A DNA stretch of 11,547 bases from NCBI GenBank assembly GCA_009775195.1, contig VSPF01000098.1, positions 1 through 11,547 on the forward strand. The letters run 5' to 3'. A program made the translations under genes and the position numbers. Shown here piece by piece: positions 1 through 6,407 of the stretch. This DNA is from Muribaculaceae bacterium (GTDB lineage: Bacteria; Bacteroidota; Bacteroidia; Bacteroidales; Muribaculaceae). Position 1 is the stretch's first letter. Every line of letters begins with the position of its first letter. The notes beneath the pieces are model-generated. The model made no database searches and had not been told where the DNA came from. It saw only the letters and a program-made list of their open reading frames with translations.

Positions 1-750
1 TACGAGATGGACTATGCCGATGATATCGACCGCGACCTCATCGGCGAACAGTATCTGCCGGCATGGGAAAAATTCGGGCTCTTCGGCCTCAAGTGCCGCA
101 ACACCGAGACCACCGTGCGCGCCTACTCAATGGCCAACTACCCTGCCGAAGGCGACCGCATCATGCTTACCGTGCGCATAGCAACGCCGCCGTTCAAACC
201 CAAACCCGAAGTCGGCTTCCAGGACGTGATGCCCGGCATAGCATCGAGCTATATATTCTCGCTCAAGCCCGGCGACAAAGTGACGATGAGCGGCCCTTAT
301 GGCGATTTCCACCCCATATTCGACAGCGAGAACGAGATGATGTGGATTGGCGGCGGCGCCGGCATGGCCCCCCTGCGTGCCCAAATCATGCACATGACCA
401 AGACGCTCAAGACCACCAACCGCAAGATGAACTTCTTCTATGGCGCCCGCGCACTCAACGAGGTATTCTATCTCGACGACTTCCTCAAACTCGAGAAGGA
501 ATTCCCCAACTTCAAGTTCCATCTCGCCCTCGACCGACCCGACCCGGCAGCCGATGCCGCCGGCGTGGAATATACCCCCGGTTTCGTGCACCAGGTGATT
601 TACAACAACTACCTCAAAGACCACGACTCGCCCGAAGACATCGAGTACTACATGTGCGGCCCCGGCCCGATGAGCAAGGCCGTCGAGGGAATGCTCGACA
701 GCCTCGGCGTTGACCCGGCAAGCATACACTACGACAACTTCGGCGGTTAA
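1..750 (+). CDS. nqrF: Na+-translocating NADH:quinone reductase subunit F, 3' part
   Basis: NqrF is the electron-entry subunit of the membrane Na+-NQR complex. It oxidises NADH on FAD and passes electrons through a 2Fe-2S centre to the Na+-pumping subunits. The frame is open to the window edge, so the gene starts upstream; about 249 C-terminal residues of a roughly 410-425 residue family are present. Seen here (fragment numbering): the flavin-binding RAYS motif at 40-43, the NADH-binding glycine-rich GGGAGMAPLR at about 117-126, CGPGPM at 219-224 (where many homologues have CGPPMM), and the family's C-terminal aromatic ending, DNFGG. The N-terminal membrane helix and the [2Fe-2S] ferredoxin domain lie outside the window. 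Being last before a 212-base gap, it fits the terminal gene of an nqrABCDEF operon. The identification is firm; only the 5' part is missing. Confidence 0.96.
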   Translation, partial: YEMDYADDIDRDLIGEQYLPAWEKFGLFGLKCRNTETTVRAYSMANYPAEGDRIMLTVRIATPPFKPKPEVGFQDVMPGIASSYIFSLKPGDKVTMSGPYGDFHPIFDSENEMMWIGGGAGMAPLRAQIMHMTKTLKTTNRKMNFFYGARALNEVFYLDDFLKLEKEFPNFKFHLALDRPDPAADAAGVEYTPGFVHQVIYNNYLKDHDSPEDIEYYMCGPGPMSKAVEGMLDSLGVDPASIHYDNFGG

Positions 751-761
751 AATTACACAAA

Positions 762-777
762 TACGACATCAGTCGTA
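762..777 (+). terminator. Short hairpin after nqrF, weak terminator candidate
   Basis: TACGAC (762-767) and GTCGTA (772-777) form a perfect 6-bp stem with a 4-base loop, 11 bases after the nqrF stop. No T-tract follows; the downstream bases are A-rich. It is therefore not a classical intrinsic terminator and may only protect the mRNA end or be chance. Confidence 0.3.
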
Positions 778-783
778 CTAATA

Positions 784-838
784 TGTGATAAAAAAGAGGA
801 CACCTTGCAACATATGTTGAAAAATTAGGGTTATCACA
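784..838. promoter_or_regulatory. Nested inverted repeats upstream of the ppdK promoter
   Basis: TGTGATAA at 784-791 is the exact reverse complement of TTATCACA at 831-838. Between them, at 808-819, sits a perfect 12-bp palindrome, CAACATATGTTG. The outer repeat ends two bases before the TTG of the predicted promoter. The palindrome would lie roughly 60 bases upstream of the expected transcription start, a common place for an activator site. Binding by any particular regulator is inference; the outer arms resemble CRP half-sites but are much too far apart for a CRP dimer. Confidence 0.4.
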
Positions 839-839
839 G

Positions 840-871
840 TTGACGAATTGGCAAAAAAATTATTAACTTTG
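840..871 (+). promoter_or_regulatory. Bacteroidota-type promoter for ppdK
   Basis: TTG at 840-842 and TAACTTTG at 864-871 match the Bacteroidota primary-sigma consensus TTG / TAnnTTTG, with a 21-base spacer. Transcription would start near 877-879, giving a leader of about 85 bases before the ppdK ATG at 963. No other box this good was seen in the gap between nqrF and ppdK. Confidence 0.7.
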
Positions 872-962
872 CAAACGTCACCATAGACCAGCCAGCCCGG
901 TCGCCCGGTGCCCACCTAAGAAACATATAAACACTATATACCAAATATAACACACCAAACTA

Positions 963-3677
963 ATGAAAAGAGTCTATACATTCGGCGACGGCCATGCAGA
1001 AGGCAACGCTCAAATGCGCAACCTCCTTGGCGGCAAAGGTGCCAACCTCGCTGAAATGAACCTCCTGGGCATGCCCGTGCCTCCCGGCTTCACTATCACT
1101 ACCGAGGTCTGCACCGAGTACACTCAGTATGGCCGCGACGAAGTCGTTGCCCGCATCCGCGAAGACGTAACAAAGGCTATCGCCCACGTTGAAAGCCTCA
1201 CCGGCAAAAAATTCAACGACCCTGCAAATCCCCTGCTCGTGTCGGTTCGTTCTGGTGCCCGCGCCTCTATGCCCGGCATGATGGATACCGTGCTCAACCT
1301 CGGTATGAACGACGCAACAGTTGCCTCACTGGCTGAAAAGAGCGGCAACCCCCGCTTCGCATGGGACAGCTACCGCCGCTTCGTACAGATGTACGGCGAC
1401 GTGGTTCTCGGCATGAAACCTGCCAAGAAAACCGACATCGACCCCTTCGAGGCCATCATGGACAAGGTTAAAGAGGAAAAAGGCTACAAACTCGACACCG
1501 AGCTCCAGGTAGAAGACCTCCAGAACCTTGTCAAGCTCTTCAAATCGGCCGTTAAGGAACACACCGGCAAAGACTTCCCCGACGATGCCTGGGAACAGCT
1601 CTGGGGCGGCATCTGCGCCGTATTCGACAGCTGGATGAACGAACGCGCCATCGTTTACCGCCGCATGAACCAAATCCCCGAAGAATGGGGCACAGCCGTC
1701 AACGTACAGGCTATGGTCTACGGCAATATGGGCAACAACTCGGCTACCGGCGTGGCATTCAGCCGCGACGCTGCCACAGGCGAAAACATCTTCAACGGTG
1801 AATACCTGATTAACGCCCAGGGCGAGGACGTCGTTGCCGGCATCCGCACACCCCAGCAGATTACTATCGAAGGTTCTCGTCGTTGGGCCGCCCTCCAGGG
1901 TATCTCTGAAGAAGAGCGTGCTGCAAAATATCCCTCGCTCGAAGAATCTATGCCCACATGCGCCCAGGAGCTCTTCGCCATCGCTGCCAAGCTCGAAGAC
2001 TACTACCGCGACATGCAGGATATGGAGTTCACAATCCAGGACGGCAAACTTTGGATGCTCCAGACCCGTAACGGCAAACGCACAGGTGCTGCCATGGTCA
2101 AAATCGCCATGGACCTTCTCCGCGCCGGCCAAATCGACGAAAAGACAGCCCTCATGCGCATGGAGCCCCAGAAACTCGACGAGCTTCTGCACCCCGTATT
2201 CGACAAGGCTTCGCTCAAACGTGCCGTTGTCGTAGCCAAGGGTCTGCCCGCATCTCCCGGTGCAGCTTCAGGCCAGGTTGTATTCTCGGCCGAAGATGCC
2301 GAGGCATGGGCTGAGAAGAAACGCAAAGTCGTTCTCGTTCGTATCGAGACTTCACCCGAAGACCTCCGTGGCATGGCTGTCGCACAGGGTATCCTTACCA
2401 TGCGCGGCGGTATGACCTCGCACGCTGCCGTTGTTGCCCGTGGCATGGGTAAATGCTGCGTATCAGGTGCTGGTGAAATCAAGGTCGACTACGTTGCCAA
2501 GACCGTAGAAATGGGCGGCAAGACATACAACGAAGGTGACTGGATTTCGCTCAACGGTTCGACAGGCGAAGTTTACGACGGCCAGGTGCCCACCACCGAG
2601 CCCGCACTCGACGGCGACTTCCTCGCTATCATGAACCTTGCCGACAAGTTCACCAAGACCTACGTTCGCACCAACGCTGATACTCCCCGCGACGCACGTC
2701 AGGCTCGTAAATTCGGTGCCCAGGGTATCGGCCTCTGCCGTACAGAGCACATGTTCTTCGAAGGCCACCGCATCGATGCCGTACGCGAAATGATTCTTGC
2801 CTCCGACCTCGAAGGCCGTCGTGCCGCTCTTGCCAAGCTCCTCCCCATGCAGCGTGGCGACTTCGAAGGCATCTTCGAAGCAATGGACGGCTTCGGTGTT
2901 ACAATCCGCCTTCTCGACCCCCCTCTGCACGAGTTCGTACCCCACCAGACCGCTACCCAGAAAGAGCTTGCCGACAAGCTCGGCATTTCTCTTGCCGAAG
3001 TAAAAGCCAAAGTTGACTCGCTCGAAGAGTTCAACCCCATGCTCGGTCACCGTGGCTGCCGTCTCGGCATCACCTATCCCGAAATCACAGAGATGCAGAC
3101 ACGTGCTATCATCGAGGCTGCCCTCGCTTGCAAAGCCCGTGGCATCGACGTTCACCCCGAAATCATGGTGCCCCTGGTAGGTTCGCTCAAAGAGCTCCAG
3201 CACCAGGCCAACGTCATCAACGCTACCGCCGTCAAGGTATTCGAAGAGAAGGGCGACTCAATCCCCTACCTCGTTGGTACTATGATTGAGGTACCCCGTG
3301 CCGCCCTCACCGCAAACCAGATTGCCGAGGTTGCCGACTTCTTCTCGTTCGGTACAAACGACCTTACCCAGATGACCTTCGGCTTCTCGCGTGACGACGC
3401 TCCCAAATTCCTCAAATTCTACAAAGAGCACGGCGTCATCAAGACCGACCCGTTCGAAGTACTCGACCAGGAAGGCGTAGGCCAGCTCGTAGAAATGGGC
3501 GTGAAGAAAGGCCGCAGCGTGAAACCCGAACTCAAAGTGGGTATCTGCGGCGAACACGGCGGCGAACCCTCGTCGGTAATCTTCTGCGCAAAACTCGGCA
3601 TGAACTACGTCAGCTGCTCACCCTTCCGCGTGCCCATCGCCCGCGTAGCTGCGGCGCAGGCTGCTATTGAAGAGTAA
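963..3677 (+). CDS. ppdK: Pyruvate, phosphate dikinase
   Basis: This cytoplasmic enzyme interconverts pyruvate + ATP + Pi and PEP + AMP + PPi. In anaerobes it can run in the glycolytic (PPi-using) or gluconeogenic direction. The 904-residue protein is full length for the family (about 870-910). Visible in order: an N-terminal ATP-grasp nucleotide-binding domain (GGKGANLAEM near residue 23, PPGFTITTEVC just after), the swivelling phosphohistidine domain with GGMTSHAAVVAR (catalytic His487), and the C-terminal PEP/pyruvate TIM barrel ending in GICGEHGGEPSS (catalytic Cys862). The spacing matches the Clostridium symbiosum enzyme, where I recall His455 and Cys831. The ATG at 963 is chosen because MKRVYTFGDG is the usual N-terminus and the best promoter lies 92 bases upstream. 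It stands alone between a promoter and a strong terminator. Codon use is GC-rich in the third position, like nqrF and the fructan genes. Confidence 0.97.
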   Translation: MKRVYTFGDGHAEGNAQMRNLLGGKGANLAEMNLLGMPVPPGFTITTEVCTEYTQYGRDEVVARIREDVTKAIAHVESLTGKKFNDPANPLLVSVRSGARASMPGMMDTVLNLGMNDATVASLAEKSGNPRFAWDSYRRFVQMYGDVVLGMKPAKKTDIDPFEAIMDKVKEEKGYKLDTELQVEDLQNLVKLFKSAVKEHTGKDFPDDAWEQLWGGICAVFDSWMNERAIVYRRMNQIPEEWGTAVNVQAMVYGNMGNNSATGVAFSRDAATGENIFNGEYLINAQGEDVVAGIRTPQQITIEGSRRWAALQGISEEERAAKYPSLEESMPTCAQELFAIAAKLEDYYRDMQDMEFTIQDGKLWMLQTRNGKRTGAAMVKIAMDLLRAGQIDEKTALMRMEPQKLDELLHPVFDKASLKRAVVVAKGLPASPGAASGQVVFSAEDAEAWAEKKRKVVLVRIETSPEDLRGMAVAQGILTMRGGMTSHAAVVARGMGKCCVSGAGEIKVDYVAKTVEMGGKTYNEGDWISLNGSTGEVYDGQVPTTEPALDGDFLAIMNLADKFTKTYVRTNADTPRDARQARKFGAQGIGLCRTEHMFFEGHRIDAVREMILASDLEGRRAALAKLLPMQRGDFEGIFEAMDGFGVTIRLLDPPLHEFVPHQTATQKELADKLGISLAEVKAKVDSLEEFNPMLGHRGCRLGITYPEITEMQTRAIIEAALACKARGIDVHPEIMVPLVGSLKELQHQANVINATAVKVFEEKGDSIPYLVGTMIEVPRAALTANQIAEVADFFSFGTNDLTQMTFGFSRDDAPKFLKFYKEHGVIKTDPFEVLDQEGVGQLVEMGVKKGRSVKPELKVGICGEHGGEPSSVIFCAKLGMNYVSCSPFRVPIARVAAAQAAIEE

Positions 3678-3705
3678 GCCTCTTTCGTAACTAACTACGA
3701 ATAAG

Positions 3706-3755
3706 AAAGGCTGTGTAGTTTGTTTATCATAATGATAGACACTACACAGCCTTTT
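3706..3755 (+). terminator. Long hairpin terminator after ppdK
   Basis: A perfect 14-bp stem pairs 3706-3719 (starting AAAGGCTGTG) with 3741-3754. Inside it, after a 2-base bulge, a second 8-bp stem with one G-T pair joins 3722-3729 to 3733-3740 around the loop TAA. The descending arm ends in TTTT, followed by further T-rich sequence. This is a convincing intrinsic terminator, 28 bases past the ppdK stop, and it marks the left edge of the accessory block. Confidence 0.88.
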
Positions 3756-3763
3756 GCATTTTA

Positions 3764-3771
3764 TAATTTTG
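3764..3771 (+). promoter_or_regulatory. Possible -7 box for the mntA-hepT-fic operon
   Basis: TAATTTTG matches the Bacteroidota -7 consensus TAnnTTTG. No TTG lies at the expected 19-21 bases upstream, because that space is occupied by the ppdK terminator stem. If used, transcription would begin around 3777-3780, almost at the ATG (3782), giving a leaderless or nearly leaderless message. It could equally be chance in an AT-rich stretch. Confidence 0.35.
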
Positions 3772-3781
3772 ATTTTTGCCA

Positions 3782-4084
3782 ATGCAGCTTATCACTGACA
3801 ACTTACAAAAGATTATTGCCTTATGCAAAAAGTATAAGGTTAAGACTCTTTATGTATTCGGTTCGATTCTTACACCTCGCTTCAATGAGAATAGCGACGT
3901 GGATTTTTCTGCAACTTTCAATCATGACCCAGACCCTTTGATTGCCGGTGAAAACCTCCTAAACTTTTATATGGACCTGGAAGAACTAATGGGACGTAGA
4001 ATTGACTTGGTAGATGAAGATTGCTTAAAAAACCCATATTTCATAGAAGAACTCAACGAGACAAAACAACTGATTTATGGATAG
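3782..4084 (+). CDS. mntA: MntA-like minimal nucleotidyltransferase (antitoxin)
   Basis: This 100-residue minimal nucleotidyltransferase belongs to the DNA polymerase beta superfamily. The sequence shows the GS-x10-DxD signature: Gly27-Ser28, ten residues, then Asp39-Val-Asp41, with a third probable metal-binding acidic residue at Asp75 (RIDLVDE). In studied HepT/MntA pairs this enzyme transfers AMP from ATP to a tyrosine of the HEPN toxin and neutralises it; that role is carried over from the family. The ATG at 3782 is preferred over a TTG at 3776 because the first helix begins at once (MQLITDNLQK). The gene overlaps the HEPN gene by 8 bases, indicating translational coupling with the antitoxin made first. 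The AT-rich composition differs sharply from ppdK. Confidence 0.88.
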   Translation: MQLITDNLQKIIALCKKYKVKTLYVFGSILTPRFNENSDVDFSATFNHDPDPLIAGENLLNFYMDLEELMGRRIDLVDEDCLKNPYFIEELNETKQLIYG

Positions 4085-4415
4085 AACTATAAAGAAATAT
4101 CTTAAGGATATTTTAATGGCTATTGGGGAAGTTGAGCTATATCTTACTCAAAGACCTAAACAATACCAGACATTTCTTGATGACAGTATGTTTCGTAATG
4201 CCATCGAACGACAGATAGGAATAATAGGTGAAGCTATGACTAAGATTCTGCAAATCATGCCTGATATTCCAATAACAGACGCAAGAAAAATAAAAGGTAC
4301 CCGCAACTATCTCATTCATGCGTATGATTCCCTTCAACCCTTTACTATTTGGGGAATCGTCATCAATCATCTTCCTAAGTTGAAAGAGGAAGTTATTCAG
4401 CTTTTAGATAAATGA
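4077..4415 (+). CDS. hepT: HepT-like HEPN-domain toxin (DUF86 family)
   Basis: A 112-residue all-helical protein of the HepT/DUF86 family. The HEPN RNase motif Rx4HxY is intact: Arg76, His81 and Tyr83 (RNYLIHAY). Studied members are RNases whose activity is shut off when the partner MntA AMPylates the motif tyrosine, so both the catalytic pair and the regulatory tyrosine are present here. The start overlaps the last 8 bases of mntA and the stop overlaps the fic start in an ATGA junction (4412-4415), so the three genes are probably translated as a coupled unit. The upstream region KYLKDILMAIGEVE is the usual first helix, supporting the ATG at 4077. The cellular RNA target cannot be read from the sequence. 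Confidence 0.88.
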   Translation: MDRTIKKYLKDILMAIGEVELYLTQRPKQYQTFLDDSMFRNAIERQIGIIGEAMTKILQIMPDIPITDARKIKGTRNYLIHAYDSLQPFTIWGIVINHLPKLKEEVIQLLDK

Positions 4416-4951
4416 CACAGAACGAAATTGGCCGGCTGAGTATCGAAAAGGCTAAGGAGTTGTTTGCCTCAAAGAAAGTATATAAAATTGAAGTTGGCAC
4501 TACTGCCGGACTGCAAGCGATTCATCGTGCATTGTTCGATGGGCTTTATCTTTTTGCCGGTGAAATTCGCAAATTGAATATTTCAAAGGATGGATTTCGT
4601 TTTGCTAATTCGCTTTATCTTATTCCGGCACTCGAGGCAATAGAGAAAATGCCTGAGACGGCATTTGAAGAAATCATTGCCAAATATGTCGAGATGAATA
4701 TAGCGCATCCATTTATGGAAGGCAATGGTCGCGCTACGCGCATCTGGCTCGATATGATGCTCCGCCATTCACTCGGCAAAGTCGTAGACTGGCGCAAAAT
4801 CACTCGCGAAGCTTACATGCAGGCGATGGAGCGCTCCCCGGTCAACGACCTTGAGCTGCGATATCTTCTTCAAGGCGCACTTACAACCGATACTGATGAC
4901 CGCGACGTGATTTTCCACGGCATCGACCAGTCCTACTACTACGAAGGCTAA
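4412..4951 (+). CDS. fic: Class III Fic protein, AMP-transferase with C-terminal inhibitory helix
   Basis: Fic enzymes transfer AMP from ATP to hydroxyl side chains of target proteins. The 179-residue protein holds the full active-site motif HPFMEGNGRATR starting at His99. It also has the flap and core typical of single-domain Fic proteins (VGTTAGLQAIHR, FAGEIR, GFRFAN). The last six residues are SYYYEG (174-179), the (S/T)xxxE(G/N) inhibitory motif of class III Fic proteins, with Glu178 expected to block ATP gamma-phosphate positioning. From memory, the Neisseria meningitidis NmFic landmarks (His107, Tyr183, Glu186) align with a constant offset of 8 (His99, Tyr175, Glu178). NmFic relatives modify DNA gyrase and automodify the tyrosine. 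The start overlaps the hepT stop (ATGA). The 3' half is visibly more GC-rich than mntA and hepT. The target here is unknown. Confidence 0.93.
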   Translation: MTQNEIGRLSIEKAKELFASKKVYKIEVGTTAGLQAIHRALFDGLYLFAGEIRKLNISKDGFRFANSLYLIPALEAIEKMPETAFEEIIAKYVEMNIAHPFMEGNGRATRIWLDMMLRHSLGKVVDWRKITREAYMQAMERSPVNDLELRYLLQGALTTDTDDRDVIFHGIDQSYYYEG

Positions 4952-4981
4952 GAACCCGAATAAATTAGAAACATAAGTGTT

Positions 4982-5647
4982 ATGATTCTCTTATATGGCA
5001 TGCCGACCTTAATTGCACAAGGGTTACTGTTCGTTGGTTTTGTTTATATTTTGTCTTACGCGATACGCTTTTTAGAGCATTTAATCAGAAAAAATAAGGA
5101 AACATTTCAGCCTTCGGATACTTCGCAGAAAAAAGAGAGAGACATCACGCCTGTAACTTCAGGAAAGAAAAAGATTATAAAACAATTGAAACCAAGATAT
5201 AAGGTCATACTCCGAATAAAATCAGATTTGGCAAGATTGAATAATAATTCTGAATATGGAATTATAGCTGTAAAATTTGTTCAGGCAGAAGGTAAAGATA
5301 TTCCTTTTCAAGAAATTCACAGTTCAAACAATCAAATTATTAAAGAATTTGGAGATATAGAAGAATATATAGATACATATTGGCTATTAGATATTGAAGA
5401 TTGCAAATTCGATGGTCATAAGTTGAAATTCATTTGCGTATCGAAATATAGTGCTTGCAACGATTTGTCTATCTATTCAGCCTCAGAAATTATATACGAC
5501 GATAGAGTGTATAAATTGCATCGCGTTGAAGATATAACTCATCTTGAAGGCTATAGCACTGCACTCAGTTTCGATAATTGGATAAATGAATCCGGAATGA
5601 ATAATAGACAATCGAGTTTAGGTACAACAAACAAACGAGTTTTATAA
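4982..5647 (+). CDS. Membrane-anchored protein of unknown function
   Basis: I do not recognise this 221-residue protein. The N-terminus has one hydrophobic segment (about residues 8-31, from PTLIAQGLLF to YAIRFLEHLI), followed by a basic, polar linker rich in Lys, Ser and Thr (about 35-70). A soluble domain of alternating beta-like and charged segments follows (about 70-200), and the tail is polar and Asn/Ser-rich. With positive charges just after the segment, the domain probably faces the cytoplasm. The lipobox and signal-peptidase features of an exported protein are absent. It starts 30 bases after fic with no terminator between, so it may be a fourth gene of the mntA-hepT-fic operon. The coding sequence is strongly AT-rich, a sign of acquired DNA. 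Confidence 0.72.
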   Translation: MILLYGMPTLIAQGLLFVGFVYILSYAIRFLEHLIRKNKETFQPSDTSQKKERDITPVTSGKKKIIKQLKPRYKVILRIKSDLARLNNNSEYGIIAVKFVQAEGKDIPFQEIHSSNNQIIKEFGDIEEYIDTYWLLDIEDCKFDGHKLKFICVSKYSACNDLSIYSASEIIYDDRVYKLHRVEDITHLEGYSTALSFDNWINESGMNNRQSSLGTTNKRVL

Positions 5648-5700
5648 AAATAAACAATTACTCTATGCACCACTGTGTTTACCGTGTTCGAAAAAACAAG

Positions 5701-5708
5701 TACATTTG
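5701..5708 (+). promoter_or_regulatory. Candidate -7 box for the acetyltransferase gene
   Basis: TACATTTG matches TAnnTTTG exactly and lies 41 bases before the ATG at 5750. A clear TTG at the -33 position is missing (the region reads TGTTTA near 5676-5681), so the promoter is plausible but incomplete. Confidence 0.45.
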
Positions 5709-5749
5709 TGCCATAAATATAGACGAGCTTGATAAAAACCCGAGAAATC

Positions 5750-6286
5750 ATGATTGAGACAGAAAGACTGATTATCAGACCTTGGCAGAAGTCAGAAGCC
5801 GCCATACTTTTCAAATATGCCAGCGACCCCGACATTGGCCCGATTGCAGGCTGGCCGCCACATAGTTCAGTAGAGAACAGCCTCGAAATCATTCACACCG
5901 TGTTCTCGGCTCCCGAAACATACGCCGTCGTTCTAAAAGAGACAGGCGAGCCTGTCGGTAGCTGCGGCATAATGTTCTCTGACGGTCTTCATTCGGCAGA
6001 AATGGGGAAAGCTGAGGCCGAAATCGGATATTGGATTGGCAAACCCTACTGGGGTCTGGGATTAATACCCGAGGCCGTCAAGGCCCTTCTCGCAAGGTGC
6101 TTCAAAGACCTGATGCTCGACGCAGTATGGTGCGGGTATTACGATGGTAACACAAAATCGAAACGTGTATGTGAAAAATGCGGCTTCAGGTACCACCACA
6201 CAAACCGCGATATAATATCCCCTCTCGGCGACAAGCGCACAGAGCATTTCTACATAATGACCAAAGAAGAGTATCAGGCCGAGTGA
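5750..6286 (+). CDS. GNAT-family N-acetyltransferase (RimJ/RimL type)
   Basis: A 178-residue GNAT protein of the Acetyltransf_3 (RimJ/RimL-like) group, which moves acetyl from acetyl-CoA to an amine. The start IETERLIIRPW is the classic first strand of this group. Motif A, the acetyl-CoA loop, is seen in EIGYWIGKPYWGLGLIPEA; it ends WGLGL where many relatives have WGKGY or WGQGY. Motif B lies around NTKSKRVCEKCGFRY, a typical N-x-x-S-x-x-x-x-E-K-x-GF pattern. I chose the ATG at 5750; a TTG at 5729 in the same frame would add seven residues outside the conserved fold. The gene has its own promoter box and terminator and so looks independent of the Fic cassette. The substrate (ribosomal protein, antibiotic or small molecule) cannot be assigned. 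Confidence 0.88.
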   Translation: MIETERLIIRPWQKSEAAILFKYASDPDIGPIAGWPPHSSVENSLEIIHTVFSAPETYAVVLKETGEPVGSCGIMFSDGLHSAEMGKAEAEIGYWIGKPYWGLGLIPEAVKALLARCFKDLMLDAVWCGYYDGNTKSKRVCEKCGFRYHHTNRDIISPLGDKRTEHFYIMTKEEYQAE

Positions 6287-6292
6287 AGGCGC

Positions 6293-6337
6293 ATTACTGT
6301 CTGCCCAAATTTTCTTGAGGCAGACAGTAATAATTTT
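6293..6337 (+). terminator. Intrinsic terminator after the acetyltransferase gene
   Basis: ATTACTGTCTGCC (6293-6305) pairs perfectly with 6319-6331 across a 13-base loop, giving a 13-bp stem followed by AATTTTT. It starts seven bases after the stop codon and separates the acetyltransferase from the sigma-factor operon. Confidence 0.87.
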
Positions 6338-6376
6338 TATGGATTTTCCAACAGCTTAGGGGGAACTATTGCGCAA

Positions 6377-6395
6377 ATATAGCAACTAACTATAT
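6377..6395. promoter_or_regulatory. Inverted repeat upstream of the sigma-factor gene
   Basis: ATATAG (6377-6382) and CTATAT (6390-6395) are perfect 6-base arms separated by seven bases, ending 12 bases before the sigma ATG. A smaller palindrome, TTGCGCAA, lies just upstream (6369-6376). No TAnnTTTG box was found on the + strand in the 6338-6407 gap. This could be an operator or an alternative-sigma promoter region for autoregulation, but in AT-rich sequence chance is also likely. Confidence 0.25.
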
Positions 6396-6407
6396 AAAAA
6401 GAAGCCT

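Noticed and set aside
63..713. Long Arg/Pro-rich reading frame in another phase inside nqrF
   Set aside because: It is a by-product of GC-rich codons; the nqrF frame carries the FAD, NADH and C-terminal motifs.
784..838. CRP-type site (TGTGA / TCACA) before ppdK
   Set aside because: The half-sites are separated by about 45 bases, not 6, and classical CRP sites are not established in Bacteroidota. Kept only as an inverted repeat.
1326..3203. Long antisense reading frames over ppdK (1326-2192 and 2463-3203)
   Set aside because: No recognisable domains, and the sense frame is continuous with all PPDK catalytic motifs. Antisense openness follows from the codon bias.
6375..6382. Minus-strand TATATTTG box before the sigma gene
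   Set aside because: It matches the -7 consensus on the minus strand but would transcribe into the end of the acetyltransferase gene, with no gene to serve and no TTG partner noted.
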